From: Asterella californica
Taxonomy: Eukaryota; Streptophyta; Marchantiopsida; Marchantiales; Aytoniaceae
Reading direction: 5' to 3'
Length of the DNA: 64,000 nt
Assembly: GCA_036924285.1 (NCBI GenBank)
Contig: JAYKYS010000001.1
Location: forward strand, 33,789,501 to 33,853,500
Positions 33,439 through 44,404 of the stretch are shown here, one piece after another. The stretch's first letter is position 1. Each line of letters opens with the position of its first letter. The notes below the pieces were generated by a model. It worked only from the letters and a program-made list of their open reading frames with translations, ran no database searches and was not told the DNA's origin. The position numbers and the translations under genes were made by a program.

Positions 33439-33444
33439 AAATCC
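33385..33444 (-). promoter_or_regulatory. Predicted -1 frameshift site of copy C (GGATTTT variant)
   Basis: On the minus strand G GAT TTT (33444-33438) is in the gag-protease phase and is followed by CGT and TGA. The pol frame is -1 relative to gag and is closed upstream by TGA. Four bases after the heptamer, GAGTACC (33433-33427) can pair with GGTACTC (33391-33385) across a 35-nt loop. GGATTTT is the slippery site known from red clover necrotic mosaic virus. It corresponds in position to the site of copy A. Confidence 0.7.
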
Positions 33445-35852
33445 TTGAACTCTTCACTCACCCTTGGAAGCGGCTTCTCCCTCAAACGATCTCGGTTGCG
33501 CTCGTGGTTGGACGGTACAGTCAGGAACTGTACCGCTCTCTTCCCATCTTGACTTCGGATCCTAGCATACGCAGATTCGTCGTCCAGTACCTTTGTCTCC
33601 ATCCGGGTCGCTATGATGAAAGGTTGGCCCAGAATGAGCGGGTATGATGTAGCTTCCTGAACAAAGAAGTTTTGCTCGATAGCAACATCACCTACGCGCA
33701 CTCTGATGTCTGGACAAGCTCCATACAAGTCTCTTCTCGTGTTGTTGGCTGCTCTTATGACCCATCCATGCTCTGTGTCGATCGGCCACTTCTTCTTCTT
33801 GTATAGCTCCTTGGACATGATGTTGATTTCTGATCCATGATCGATCAGAGCAACCACCGGCTCATCCAAGTCTTCGATCCTCACCAACGTCTCCGTCGTA
33901 GCTCGAGCCCAGTGACTGTGGCTATAATGACTTGAGCTCCGCTTCCCATCCTCCTCTTCATCCTCAAAATGCACCCTGCGCCTTCGATCTCTTTCTTCCT
34001 CTGGAGAATAGACACTGCACCTTGCAAGCTCTCTCTCCTCATCCACTGACATCCTAGTATCCAAAGCATGTGATAAACCAGTCTCACCCGTAATTTGTCG
34101 TTTCCGTTTGATGACATCGATGATGACATCATGAAACTCACGCTTGGCGATGCCTAACACTTCTCTCAAGGTAAACTCCACCTTCGCATTCAAAATGCGA
34201 TCTTCCAAGACTCCCTTCAAGTCTGTTGAAGCCTCGATATCTGACTGCAGCTTGTATGCAGCCGGCTTATCCTTCTCCTTCTGAGATTTCTCCTTCGATG
34301 GAGAAGGAGCATCGTCCATCTGTAGGTCTTGAGCTCCTGCATCCCGAAGCTCTTGGCGAACCTTCTCCCCTCGAGTTTGTCTCTTTGAAGAAGTCCCTTC
34401 TCCTGAATCCTCTGAATCTCGCCTTCTCTTCTCTTCCAACAACGCTTCGTGTTGGTTCTTGACGATGTACGCATGCACCGATAGAGCTTCTATCGGATCC
34501 TCCCATCCAGTATCCCTTCTGATCGTAGCAGCTGTCATCTGCAACGTCTCACGTGCCATCTTCCCTTTCTGTTTCATGGAGATGGCAGATGACCACAACT
34601 CACTTGGCTCAACTTGCTTGTTGAAACTCCTCTCAGCCTGATCCTCTACCCTTGTGCCATAAGTTCCAGCTTCCACGATGACGACTGCTTGTGCTGATAG
34701 GTGGTCCTCAACCAACTTCTTCATCCCTCCTCTACCAAAGTTGGTCTGAAGAAGTGCACCAGTATCCCTCAACGTTATCTTCCCATCCTTCCAGAAGATC
34801 ACCCCTTGCTGCAAGGTATCACTGAACTCCTTGCAATCTCTGCGCGGATGATCGGTACCATCGCACCAGATATACCGCTGGATCCAGCCTTGCTTCTCAA
34901 CAGGTTTCGCTCCGCTTGTAGACCCTTGTTCCTCCAATCTGGTGAGCTTGATCTGCAAGTCTCGCATTCCACGCATGATCTCCTCAAAGTTTGAATCATC
35001 CTTCTTCGGAGGTACCATAGGTGCCTGAACAACTGGAACAACTGGAACAGCTGGAGCAACTAGTACTACCTGTCTAGCAACAGGAACCACTGGTCGGACT
35101 ACAGGAACAGGTGTTACAGCTGTAGGTGTTGGCGCCAGTCTCCTAATAGGAACCTTCTCTCGCCTCCGCTCTCTCTTGGTGAGCAGACCAACAGCTTCTT
35201 CAACCTTCTTCCAGCTGCTAGTCAATCCATCGTCCTCCTCCCGGTCTTCCAGAAGTACCTCTAGCTTCTCCTGCAACTTCTCATCTGCAGCCCGGAGAAA
35301 TAGCTCTGTCTTGTTGGACTGCAACGTCAACTTCTCCATCTTGGTTAGCCGTGAAAACTGCTTCTCAAACTCCCTGAGCAACTCAGTAGCTTGTAGACCC
35401 TTCCTTGGTTGCTCAACCCACTCCAAGAAGGACTTCTTGGTGACTCGATCAGAGTCTTCCAAGAAGTACTCATCCATCAAGGCACGAGCAAACGTCTCCC
35501 AATCCTTGTTAAAATACTTCGTTAGCATTTTAACATGATCCCTAATCTCTGGAGCTGCTGCTAACTCAAACGTCTCAATCATCTCATCTTCTGAGACCCG
35601 GTTGAGCTCCATCTCCTTCACATAATGCCTCAAATATCTTGAGACATCTTTCCCTTCAAACTGGTCAATCCTGCTGACCACCGCTTGTAGCGCCTTTGTT
35701 GCCAAAGCTTCCTTTCGCTCATCAGATTGTTGCTGCCGTAAGAACATAGTGAAAGCTTGGAACATCGATGCAGTCGCTGGATCCAACTGCACCTTCGGCA
35801 ACCCACTTGAACCACTAGCTCCATCTCCATCACCTTTCCCATCCCCACTCAT
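33432..35852 (-). CDS. gag: gag-protease polyprotein of G1b copy C
   Basis: I use the ATG at 35852 (806 codons); the frame is open a few codons further up but without ATG. Order: Gly/Asp-rich start; capsid-like region (DVSRYLRHYVKEMELN, WETFARALMDEYFLED); Pro/Val-rich linker; coiled segment (RDLQIKLTRLEEQ); zinc knuckle; charged region; protease at the C-terminus. The zinc knuckle reads YIWCDGTDHPRRDC: the first Cys of CX2CX4HX4C is Tyr (codon TAT 34872-34874), so zinc binding is probably weakened. The protease active site is Asp-His-Gly (33834-33842). The stop (33432-33434) directly follows the frameshift heptamer. Confidence 0.92.
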   Translation of the reverse strand: MSGDGKGDGDGASGSSGLPKVQLDPATASMFQAFTMFLRQQQSDERKEALATKALQAVVSRIDQFEGKDVSRYLRHYVKEMELNRVSEDEMIETFELAAAPEIRDHVKMLTKYFNKDWETFARALMDEYFLEDSDRVTKKSFLEWVEQPRKGLQATELLREFEKQFSRLTKMEKLTLQSNKTELFLRAADEKLQEKLEVLLEDREEDDGLTSSWKKVEEAVGLLTKRERRREKVPIRRLAPTPTAVTPVPVVRPVVPVARQVVLVAPAVPVVPVVQAPMVPPKKDDSNFEEIMRGMRDLQIKLTRLEEQGSTSGAKPVEKQGWIQRYIWCDGTDHPRRDCKEFSDTLQQGVIFWKDGKITLRDTGALLQTNFGRGGMKKLVEDHLSAQAVVIVEAGTYGTRVEDQAERSFNKQVEPSELWSSAISMKQKGKMARETLQMTAATIRRDTGWEDPIEALSVHAYIVKNQHEALLEEKRRRDSEDSGEGTSSKRQTRGEKVRQELRDAGAQDLQMDDAPSPSKEKSQKEKDKPAAYKLQSDIEASTDLKGVLEDRILNAKVEFTLREVLGIAKREFHDVIIDVIKRKRQITGETGLSHALDTRMSVDEERELARCSVYSPEEERDRRRRVHFEDEEEDGKRSSSHYSHSHWARATTETLVRIEDLDEPVVALIDHGSEINIMSKELYKKKKWPIDTEHGWVIRAANNTRRDLYGACPDIRVRVGDVAIEQNFFVQEATSYPLILGQPFIIATRMETKVLDDESAYARIRSQDGKRAVQFLTVPSNHERNRDRLREKPLPRVSEEFKDFR

Positions 35853-35933
35853 GACTGCCAATCTCTTCTTCAAAGTTCACACACAGAAGAAATCTCCACC
35901 CCAGACCTTCACGTCGAGTTCACCACCGTATCG
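35853..35933 (-). other. Leader of copy C between 5' LTR and gag
   Basis: Only about 80 bases separate the LTR from the gag ATG. On the minus strand it starts CGATACGGTGGTGAAC. A primer-binding site should lie here, but I cannot match it to a tRNA; the TGG at the eighth base is a possible start. Confidence 0.5.
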
Positions 35934-37757
35934 TGTCGGATATTTTGTGCGTGAAGGATGTCCAGGAAAACGCGAGGTTCCTGGCTGTGGAGATGCTGTG
36001 TGCCAAACAGAGACAAGACAGAGAAGAACAACCACGAAAAGGAATGCTGCGATATATACCACTCTAAAAGTATGTACACTGTCGATTCTTTCTCCAAACA
36101 GCACAAAACTGAGGAAAAGACCAGAGCGGTCTGTAACCTACTTCAGAAGCCCTAAAACAAACCCCTGAAACGCAACCCTAGTCTGAAATCGCCAAAGCGT
36201 AGCTCAAAGCAAGAGGAACTTCTCTTTGCTAACAACCAGAGCCACAACAGTATCATGCGATCCAAACCCAAGTCCAAACCACATCCACACACTAGCTCTT
36301 GGCTAAAGCTAGCTACCACAAGCCATACACAACCAACTAAGTCCTTAACGAACTCAAAAGGACGAAACCTGTAGCGAAGGAACCGAAAAGACCTATCTGG
36401 GAACTTTCTCCTTTCGCCAAACGATCTTCAAATGTTGATAGGGTCTCCTTCCCTGACTCCGTTGACCCAAGAAACCTTCAGATCCGACTCCCGATAGTCG
36501 AGATATCGTCAATTTTCGGTCGCAGGTGACCGAACCTTCAAAAACTCCTCCCTGCGGCTTAAAACCGCTCACACCGCACAAACGGATCTTCTAAACTGAT
36601 ATCCGTCTTTGCTGGTAGGTAGATCTGGCTACCCTGAACCCAACAAGACTCCAAACAAGCCATTTGGAGTTCCCCTTGCAAAACTACTCGAGAAATTTGG
36701 TCGCAGGCTACAAAAAATTGACGTAAATCGGCTCCCTGCGGCTCAAATTTGCTCACCACACCCAAACCAACAATCCAATTCACTTACAGTCTTCCCTTAT
36801 GCGTACATGAGTACTCCCTGATCGCGTAGGCACCAATAGCAAAGAGCTTGGCTCACCGATCGCGAAGAACAATCCAATCTCAGGTCGCAGGCGATGAAAA
36901 CCTGACGCAAGCGCTTTCCTGCGAGCCAATTTCTCTCACAACTCTCAAACTGCCCGATAAAACTTTGTATCGTCTTCAATTTCCTGAAGAACTCGTTGTT
37001 CTGATCCCGATGGATCCAAGGACAGCAAGTTTGGACTCCGGAACGGCCCGAACGGTCCAACTCTCCTTCACAGATAACTGAAAACCTCAATTCTGCTCCT
37101 TGCGTCTCAATTTCTCCCAGAACACAACCCCCGATCCGTCTCTTCAAGAACCGTCTTAACCTGTGCGTAGCCTGCACAGATCTGAACCCGATGACACCTT
37201 GCGCGCGTGTATTGGACTTCCCAATTCTCCAAAACATCCACCGACAGGTCGTAGGAACAAGCAAGCCCCTTAAGCAGCCCCCTTGCAACAGTCTGTACGT
37301 ACGAAGTTCAACCCTCAATAATAAGAAGCAGGCCCCTTGCATCTTTGATATAACGCCTGAAGCCCTAAATACCCAGTCAGCAAGTAACTAGGGGCCTAGC
37401 TTGATTTTACCTTCTTTCGAATCGCATAACTTCTTCTCTGGATATCCAAACGAAGTAAACAAGATGCCCATGGAAAGCTGACAGCGAGCTCTACCCATCT
37501 ATGTGATGAAAGCGAAGATCCGAAGTTGCGTCAAAAGCCCGCAAGCTGGGGCCTAGCTTGTTTTCTCCATCTTTCGAGTCTTGTAACTGCTCCACTAGGC
37601 GTCCAAACGAAGTAGATGAAGTGCCTATGGAAAGCTGACAAGGAGCTCTATCCACTGGTGCGATAAAAACGAAGATCTGAAGTGGTGCCAAAACCCGTAA
37701 GCTGTGGCCTAGCTTATTTTCTCCATCTTTCGAGTCTTGTAACTTTTCCACTAAGCG
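35934..37757 (-). repeat. 5' LTR of copy C, outer end truncated
   Basis: It matches 25591-26712 and then 28995-29700, that is, the LTR without the nested G3 insertion. It stops in the third 157-bp unit at CTAAGCG, about 190 bp before the expected end. The bases that follow (37758-37767) are the exact reverse complement of the ten bases expected. Confidence 0.88.
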
Positions 37758-38215
37758 TTCGTTTGGAGTCCAAATTGCCGATCCAATTCGAATTGGATAC
37801 TTTTCAAACTATTCAACGAAAGTTGAAAAGGTCGAGGGGAGAAGACGTGATCAGATCAAGAAGAGAGCAACTCATGGAGTTGGAAGAGACCCGAGCGGTA
37901 GCAATGATCCGGATGGAACGAGCTCAGGCGTATCAAAAGAAGAGTTACGACAAACGGTTGGGCAAGAGGGAGGTAAAACCTTTTCAAGTCGGAGATTGGG
38001 TTATGTTGTATGATGCTATCAGATTCAAGAGGGCTAGGAAGAAGTTTCTTCCGAGATATTTTGGTCCTTTTGTTGTAGATAAGGTGTGGAGCAACTTCAC
38101 ATATGACCTTCAGGAGCTGGGAGGAAGGAGATTCGATCGGGTAAATCATGACAAGTTGAAGTTGTTTCATCGACGAAAGTTCTCTCTTCACTCCGAGGAC
38201 GGAGCGAAAATTTAA
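37758..38215 (+). pseudogene. pol: Integrase C-terminus of G2 (3' part of pol)
   Basis: The frame resumes with LPIQFELDTFQTIQRK and ends at TAA 38213-38215. It holds the long helix rich in Arg and Glu and the GDWVMLYD...PRYFGPFVVDKV...TYDLQELGG module typical of gypsy integrase C-termini, and a final DKLKLFHRRK. RNase H and the integrase core are missing between 25585 and here. The stop is followed at once by the G2 polypurine tract and LTR. Confidence 0.85.
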
Positions 38216-38216
38216 T

Positions 38217-38228
38217 CCGGGGGTAAAA
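38217..38228 (+). other. Polypurine tract of G2
   Basis: CCGGGGGTAAAA lies between the integrase stop and the LTR start TGTAACG. Confidence 0.7.
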
Positions 38229-39141
38229 TGTAACGACCTATGTTACACATAGGAAGTTTGTCTATTAGTAAGGTGTTTAGTTATAACTAAGTGTTGAGAA
38301 TGTTTATTTGCTGCCAAAGTATTTTAAGGAGGTATCAAGTTAGTCATGACTAGCTAAAAGTTAGTTATGGTTAAACTTAGTTGTACTTTTGGCAGAATTC
38401 AGATATTTGCTAAAGAGTGAGCACTACTATCTTGTCATCTTGTCTAAAAGGTAGAAAGGGGGTGGAAAGTATCCCTTATCTCCTTTTTGACTTGATATTA
38501 GTGGTTGGATTAAAGTTGTGGACTTTGTGGGCATTAAAAACAAGAAGAGATTCCACATGTTTCCTTTTTAGTGGGTCCTAGTGTAGAGAGGGGGTGGAAA
38601 TTCGAGATTCCTTGAGAATATTCCAGAATCCTTCTAGAAGTTGTTGACTTTGAAGGAATAAGTCCATGTGAAAAGGTAAAAAGCCCATGTGATTAATGCT
38701 TTTATCTTAAGTAATATCTTAGTAAAACTTGGTAAAAGTAGTTACGGCTGAGTTACCGGGGGTACCAAAGTAAAAACCTATAATGTATAAATAGAGGAGT
38801 AGAGAAGAACTCCTCATCCTTGTTTTCATATTGTCGTAATGACAACTTGAGTAATATAGAGAGTGTGGGATATTTTTAGCATGTGAGAACTTGAGAGACG
38901 TCGTTAGAATGGAGGATTTTAGTTGATGTGTTTAAGGAGATTTTTAGTTGATAAGTTTGTGGGTGTATGAATGAGTGAACTCAGCATTTTCCCTTCAAGT
39001 TCATGGTGTGCTTCCATCAAAGCCATCAGAGGTGACCCCTGAGTGAGAGACAGACCCGACATGTTGCAGATTCGTGGATGACGATCGTGGAGGTTGAGAG
39101 ATCGGGAGGTAGTTGATCGATAGGACCGCGGAGGGTTTACA
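38229..39141 (+). repeat. 3' LTR of G2 (913 bp)
   Basis: It has the same length as the two 5' LTR copies and about 15-18 differences from them, mostly transitions. It ends GGTTTACA, and the G3 LTR resumes at 39142. Confidence 0.93.
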
Positions 39142-41092
39142 AATCTGGGAATACACGGGTTATCTGGCTATAGAGAGATACAACAAGAATTTGATCCAAC
39201 ACGATGAAATCCTAGTGTCCTTATTACCCAACCTACTAGGCTTGTCTCGGCTTCTATTGACCTGACATGATCTTAAGTGTAAAAAACGTGTACCACACAA
39301 CACAAATGGATGTTCAATCTTATCTTGGATACAAGAAATATCTATCATGATGAAACATAAGCTATAGCTCACAAGAGTACCTTCATGAAGTCCCACCTCC
39401 AATCCCCAAGTTGTTTGCTCAAAGTCAACCAAGTAGGTGAAATCACTCTTCTCTTTCGAAATCCGTCACGCTGTAATATGACCTTTAACAATCTCGTGCT
39501 CTCAATTTGAACTTCCAATTGGGTTTAAACTTCACAAGAAATTTCCTCTGACCCTTCACTACAACTTTATGAAATTTCAGCTTCAGACCCCAAACTAGTT
39601 ACCCGAAATGAACCAATCCTCTCGTCTGTACTAACTTATGAGCTTTACGGACCTCGGTGGCTAAAATCCACGACCCCAACACCTTCACTTAACCAAATGA
39701 GCTAAAATTTCACATACAGTAAGCTGATAGGACACACTCCAATCCAATTTTTTTCACTTAGAGATTCAAACCTATGCTCATGAAACAACTCAAACCTTGA
39801 ATCCAAGAAAAATGATTAATTTCACTTCTCAATTGTCACATCCAACTTTGGTCTACCATCTCGAGATCAAATCAAACCCAAATGTAGGACTATTTTACAT
39901 CAGTGTAACCAGCACTACGTCAACTATCCAATCCCTTTGACAATACTGAAAGTTCATCTCTCGAAATCTCGAGACACTCAGAAACGTGACTCGAGGTAAT
40001 GATTCGACCCCCTGACTTCGAACGATCATAACACCCCTATCAGAACTCCAAATCGATCGATCTTCCCCTCCAGATTGTAGCCCAGCTCGAGCTTTTTCTA
40101 ACGATATCTCACACTCCTCGAGTGACTCCCTGGAAGGCCTCCAAAATCCCCAAAACCGTCTTTGGAACTTGGATGAACTTGATTGATCCAATATGGATCA
40201 ATGAGGAAGGAGATTGGAGATCACTTTATCTCTTATTTGGCACCATAGAATGAGTCCTAATTCTAAAAAACTCTTACCTCTTCAAATCTTGAACCAAAAT
40301 ACTTCGAACCCCAACCTTAGGATAATCATCCTCGTCAAGCGATAGAGATTACAATAACACGAAAACACACGAGATTCAATACAAAGTCAAGATGATGACT
40401 TTGAATCGATCTACGATGAAAGATACGACAAAAAGAAATGAGGAAGCCATCACTCGATTACAGTATTCCTCACCAAAGTTTCTTGCGATCCATGCACGAT
40501 GGTTGATCTTCCACCGACAATGACATCAGTTGAAAGAGACGTTGACTGGAAAGTTCAGGTCCATTCATCTATCAAAGTAAGATGTATACAATCAAGTCTT
40601 AATTCTTTCCGTATGTGATGATCGGTAAGATCACCGGAGTAGACAAGTCCATCACCTTTCTCATGAACTCATCACGGAAGTAGGCAACAAACCACTATTA
40701 AAGTGATCGCGATGGATGTAGTGAAGCTTGATATGGAACGAATTCGGAAATGAAAGATCTAGAACTTGGATCAATCCTCCTTCCATGAGTACAACTCTCG
40801 CATCTCCTCACCCTCTATGTAAGACACTAAGAAATACTAACGAAACACCACGCAAAGAAGAATGCCATCATGAACCCTCGACCCACTTTTTTATACTCAA
40901 ATTCGACAACAAGAGTCACTCACGTGCATGTCTACAAATCACCGAGATGGCACGTCTCATTATCATACGATATCATATCTCAGATAATCTTGAACGTGAC
41001 ACCTAATATGCTCTCAAGCGAGTTATATGAGAAGGTTCATGAAACGTAGAAAAACAACACATTCTAAGTTTTTATGATACCACAACACGACA
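39142..41092. repeat. Remainder of the old G3 LTR
   Basis: It aligns with 26737-28994 through shared blocks such as GGGAATACACGG, ATTCAATACAA.GTCAAGATGA and GAAGCCATCACT.GATTACAGTA, with heavy divergence and indels. It ends CACAACACGACA at 41092; the next bases CCGTGTGAACCC continue the G4 leader as at 62868. Confidence 0.8.
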
Positions 41093-42987
41093 CCGTGTGA
41101 ACCCACTACTTATTGCAGCTGAATCTCCATTGAAACCTCCGTGGACCTCCGTGATGACAACCCCCGTGCCAATCGCGAACACAAGCTCTAACCAGAGCGT
41201 CAAAATCTCGTCACCGCACGTGACACCAACCTGCCTAATCACGCTCTTACTGAGCTCCCTTATCCTCTACTAGGATGGTCAAGGTAAAGGTAACTTGTAT
41301 CTGTCATCACCACATGCAGTCTCTCATGGTCTACTGGACCGCAAGTCCAACCTCACCGTGAGAGAAACAGAGATAGTCTAATTGGTATGCAACTCCAGTC
41401 TCACTAACGACAGCACACTCGAGTGAACTCACTTCGAAATCAAGCGTCAACATAAGCAAACGTGACGCACAAACAAGAAGTAGAATATGGAAGGGCTCCA
41501 CAAGAAATCCAAACAATAACCATCCACACTCAAACATACACAAAAGATAAACCCAATCTCTCTAGGACTGACGTCTCTTCTTTGATGATCACATGCACAA
41601 TATATGACCACCAACTGTTACAAGCTGTACCTAAGGTCACTAACTAGATGTCCAAACCTCTAATAGCTCCAAAAGTCTCTACGTGGTAGCTCCACTAGCT
41701 CACCCAAATCAACTATCATCAACGTCCTCCATGCGTGTCTTTACGTCATAGACAAACGCTACCACAATTACAGCTTCCTCCTAGTACTATGCGGTTGTCC
41801 TACCACTCCCCTAGGAACGTGCAAAAATATATCTTACCATCTTAAACAAGTCCATAAAACTCGCATCCCTAGAAGACACCAAGAGCTATTAGTAAAGCCA
41901 AAGAGCTAAATAGTTAAGCACCTCCTTCAAGAATAGTGTTGGATAGGTGACTTGATTTTACTCACTCCTACACCACTGAAATTGGACTTAGCTTACGCAC
42001 GTCAGCAAGTTGACTTGCTAGCTCGACTTGGCCTCCACCTCCGCACTCACGTATACGCACTCACATATGCGCACTCATGCACCTCTGCTCCTCGAAACCT
42101 CCATATGCGACACTCTCGCTCACTCTCCACTTCGCTCTGTTTAGAGTAGAGCAGCAACTTGAGATCAAACACGCACAGCCAAGAACACACCCCCAAATAG
42201 CAAATTCGAACAATCCAACAAAGCAGAAATCTGTCAAAATACATGCGCAGGTGAGTTTACGTCAGATTTTTGACAACCCGCGACCTTCTCTCTCTTGTAA
42301 TTCACTCGATCCTTCACCAAATCGAATGATTTTTGATGCGTTTGGAATCGTCTTCTCAGCGTATACCTACTATACTCATTGCCACCAGCAATTGATGATT
42401 AATGCTCACCTCACATCCGCTGATGCGCATCTACCGATCTTCAAAATTGATCCAAAAATCTGTCACAGGAAATTCTGGTAACGCTTCTGCACTACCCCAC
42501 TACAAATCCGACCAAGAATAAGTTCACACACTACTAACCCAAACAGTGATCAATCACACGATCAAAAAGAATCATTCTACGCACAAGCATCCGCAAATTG
42601 AATGTATCAACGATCTACACTCCAGAGATACCACTGGGAGAAATATGTGACCTGAGAGTACTCAATCAGACCTTGCGACTTCAGCTCTTCGAGTAATAAG
42701 GATTGATACTCACTCCACAATGCCATCTAACAATACAAAAACACTAAGTCGAGCCACACCCACTCTGCGCATCAAATAAAAGTGCTCACTAAGACTATCT
42801 ATCATAGCCAAGAGCTTGAAGGCTCCACTCGAAGAACTGAAGCCTACAAGCCTTACCTGCGAAGTATACCCCTAGTGGGGCTAGCCCAAGAACCCATCCT
42901 AACGGCACTAATAGCACCTAACGGCGTTACTGGGACTAACCACTACGTACTCGGTCAACCTAACCGAGGTACTAAACTGACGTGACA
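41093..42987 (-). repeat. 5' leader and 5' LTR of G4
   Basis: 41093-41640 and 41980-42640 match 62868-63780, and the last 640 bp match 6313-6936. The LTR proper probably spans 41221-42987 (plus strand TGACACC to GACGTGACA). Bases about 41645-41960 are absent from the 62868 copy, so one copy has an indel there. The word GCTCTAACCAGAGC near 41186-41199 may be the primer-site region, unproven. Confidence 0.6.
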
Positions 42988-44404
42988 AAATGTGATTTAT
43001 TTTTAACTCAATAACAATAAATTCCACATGATTAACACTAGATAAATCATTCTACATCGTGATGATATAAAGATAATTATTCTCGACCTCTTTCCAGAAT
43101 GACTTTATATATCATAGACCACTCAATCTAGCGATATCTTGTAAGTAAACCATTATCATTCGAGGCACAACTCTTACATGTCTATTCAAAAGACACATAA
43201 TTTTGATCGCATACCATATAAATGATAAATGATAAATGATATTACATGTCCCTTGGGATCTTCGAGGACCATGAGACTATCCATACGAGTCCACCACAAT
43301 GGGACCAGAATATTCATTAACAAGTTGCAGCAGCATGCACCTCCAACCGTGCTCACAAGAGATTGAATCCACTATCTTTCTCTTAGAGAACTCTAGGCTA
43401 AATCACTTGGGACACCAATCTTAGATATGATTGTGTGTGGCTCTATCAGTTATCGTATGTCACATTTATTTAGTAATATATATTTAGTGGTACATTTATA
43501 TTAAGATAACATCTCTCGCTTTTCTTCAACTTTAGTTTTAACCTAATTACGTTCATCAAGCTTGCCGTGATTTAGTTAGACACGCTTAAATTATAAGTGG
43601 TTTTCTATTTTTCTTACATGGTATTCCATGGGCACTCCACACATTTTAAGGAAACTCTATGTGGAAATTGCCATAAGTCTTACGAAAAGTTTAACACGCT
43701 TCAGTACTCCGAGGCGATAGAATTATAGCATTCTAACTAATATATATTCTCACCTCGCTGTAGTATTAAAATACAGTGACCATGGTGATAAAAGCCAAAA
43801 TGAAATACTATATTTTCCGTTTAAAGAAAATGCCATTCCACCCCTCATTATGATAATTACGCCTCTACATGCGATCGCATGCATCGCTCCCGAAAGTTCT
43901 ACCAATGACCCGAGTCCATAAACAGGCTATCAGCCAAACGGTACGTTGTCACTTCTGTAACTCACCTTGAGTTCCGATGTGTCGATTATGAAATGCACAA
44001 TAGCCACGAGCTAAGTTTTTGCAAATGCTGTCTGAATGTTCCCGCCTACAGTACGCGGCCACCTTCCGGGCCACCACGCGTTGCTCGTCGGGGTGAGGTT
44101 CCGTTTTCCTTGGATGGAAATGGCAATACAGCATTTGGTGCATGCAGGTCGTTCTCGAGTTTTCGAGTTGGACTACTGGAGCCTTGACTATCGATCTGGG
44201 GAAAGGAACCGGGATCTTAACAAACGCTTGCTTGCTTGGTCGGACATGGAATAAAGGATTTAAACTCGGTCGCCTGTCTTTGCGTACGGCGTTGACAGCA
44301 CATCTTTTGACAGCGAATCATCACAGTTCTGTGAAGGCTTTAATCTCAGCCGCGTTTGGCAGCGAATTCTTACAGTTCTTAACCTCTTATATTTGAGGCA
44401 TGCA
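42988..44404. other. AT-rich intergenic region upstream of the SPATA20-like gene
   Basis: No transposon coding sequence or convincing ORF is visible. A small AAATGAT triplet repeat is at 43220-43240. The promoter and 5' UTR of the next gene should lie in the last few hundred bases; I see no clear TATA box at a fitting distance. Confidence 0.5.

Larger units (their letters stand above)
25586..37757 (-). mobile_element. Ty3/gypsy element G1b copy C (right LTR truncated)
   Basis: On the minus strand the order is 5' LTR (37757-35934, outer end missing), leader, gag-protease, pol, polypurine tract and 3' LTR (29890-25591). It is inserted in the RNase H start of G2. Its proteins are clear relatives of G1a, its polypurine tract is identical, but its LTR is different. 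The right end is fused to G2 integrase with loss of about 190 bp of LTR and the middle of G2 pol. Confidence 0.9.
18205..39141 (+). mobile_element. Ty3/gypsy element G2 (interrupted by G1a LTR and G1b copy C)
   Basis: The parts in order are 5' LTR, tRNA-Asp-like primer site, leader, small ORFs, gag-protease, RT, [G1b insertion], integrase C-terminus, polypurine tract and 3' LTR. The RNase H and most of integrase are missing, lost with the end of the copy C LTR. LTR divergence of about 2 percent makes it older than the G1a LTR pair (about 0.2 percent). It sits inside the G3 LTR, with GATC/AATC at its ends. Confidence 0.88.
6313..42987 (-). mobile_element. Old Ty3/gypsy element G4, host of the nested stack
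   Basis: On the minus strand the order is LTR (about 41221-42987), leader and start of the internal region (41093-41220), then, after a gap filled by younger elements, RT, RNase H and integrase remnants (down to 6937) and a second LTR (6313-6936). The two LTR pieces share many blocks, for example the end GAAGTATACCCCTAGTGG and the closing GACGTGACA. The internal region is interrupted at 10020/41093 by a G3 LTR that is itself split by G2. All reading frames carry stops, so this is the oldest layer. Confidence 0.7.
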
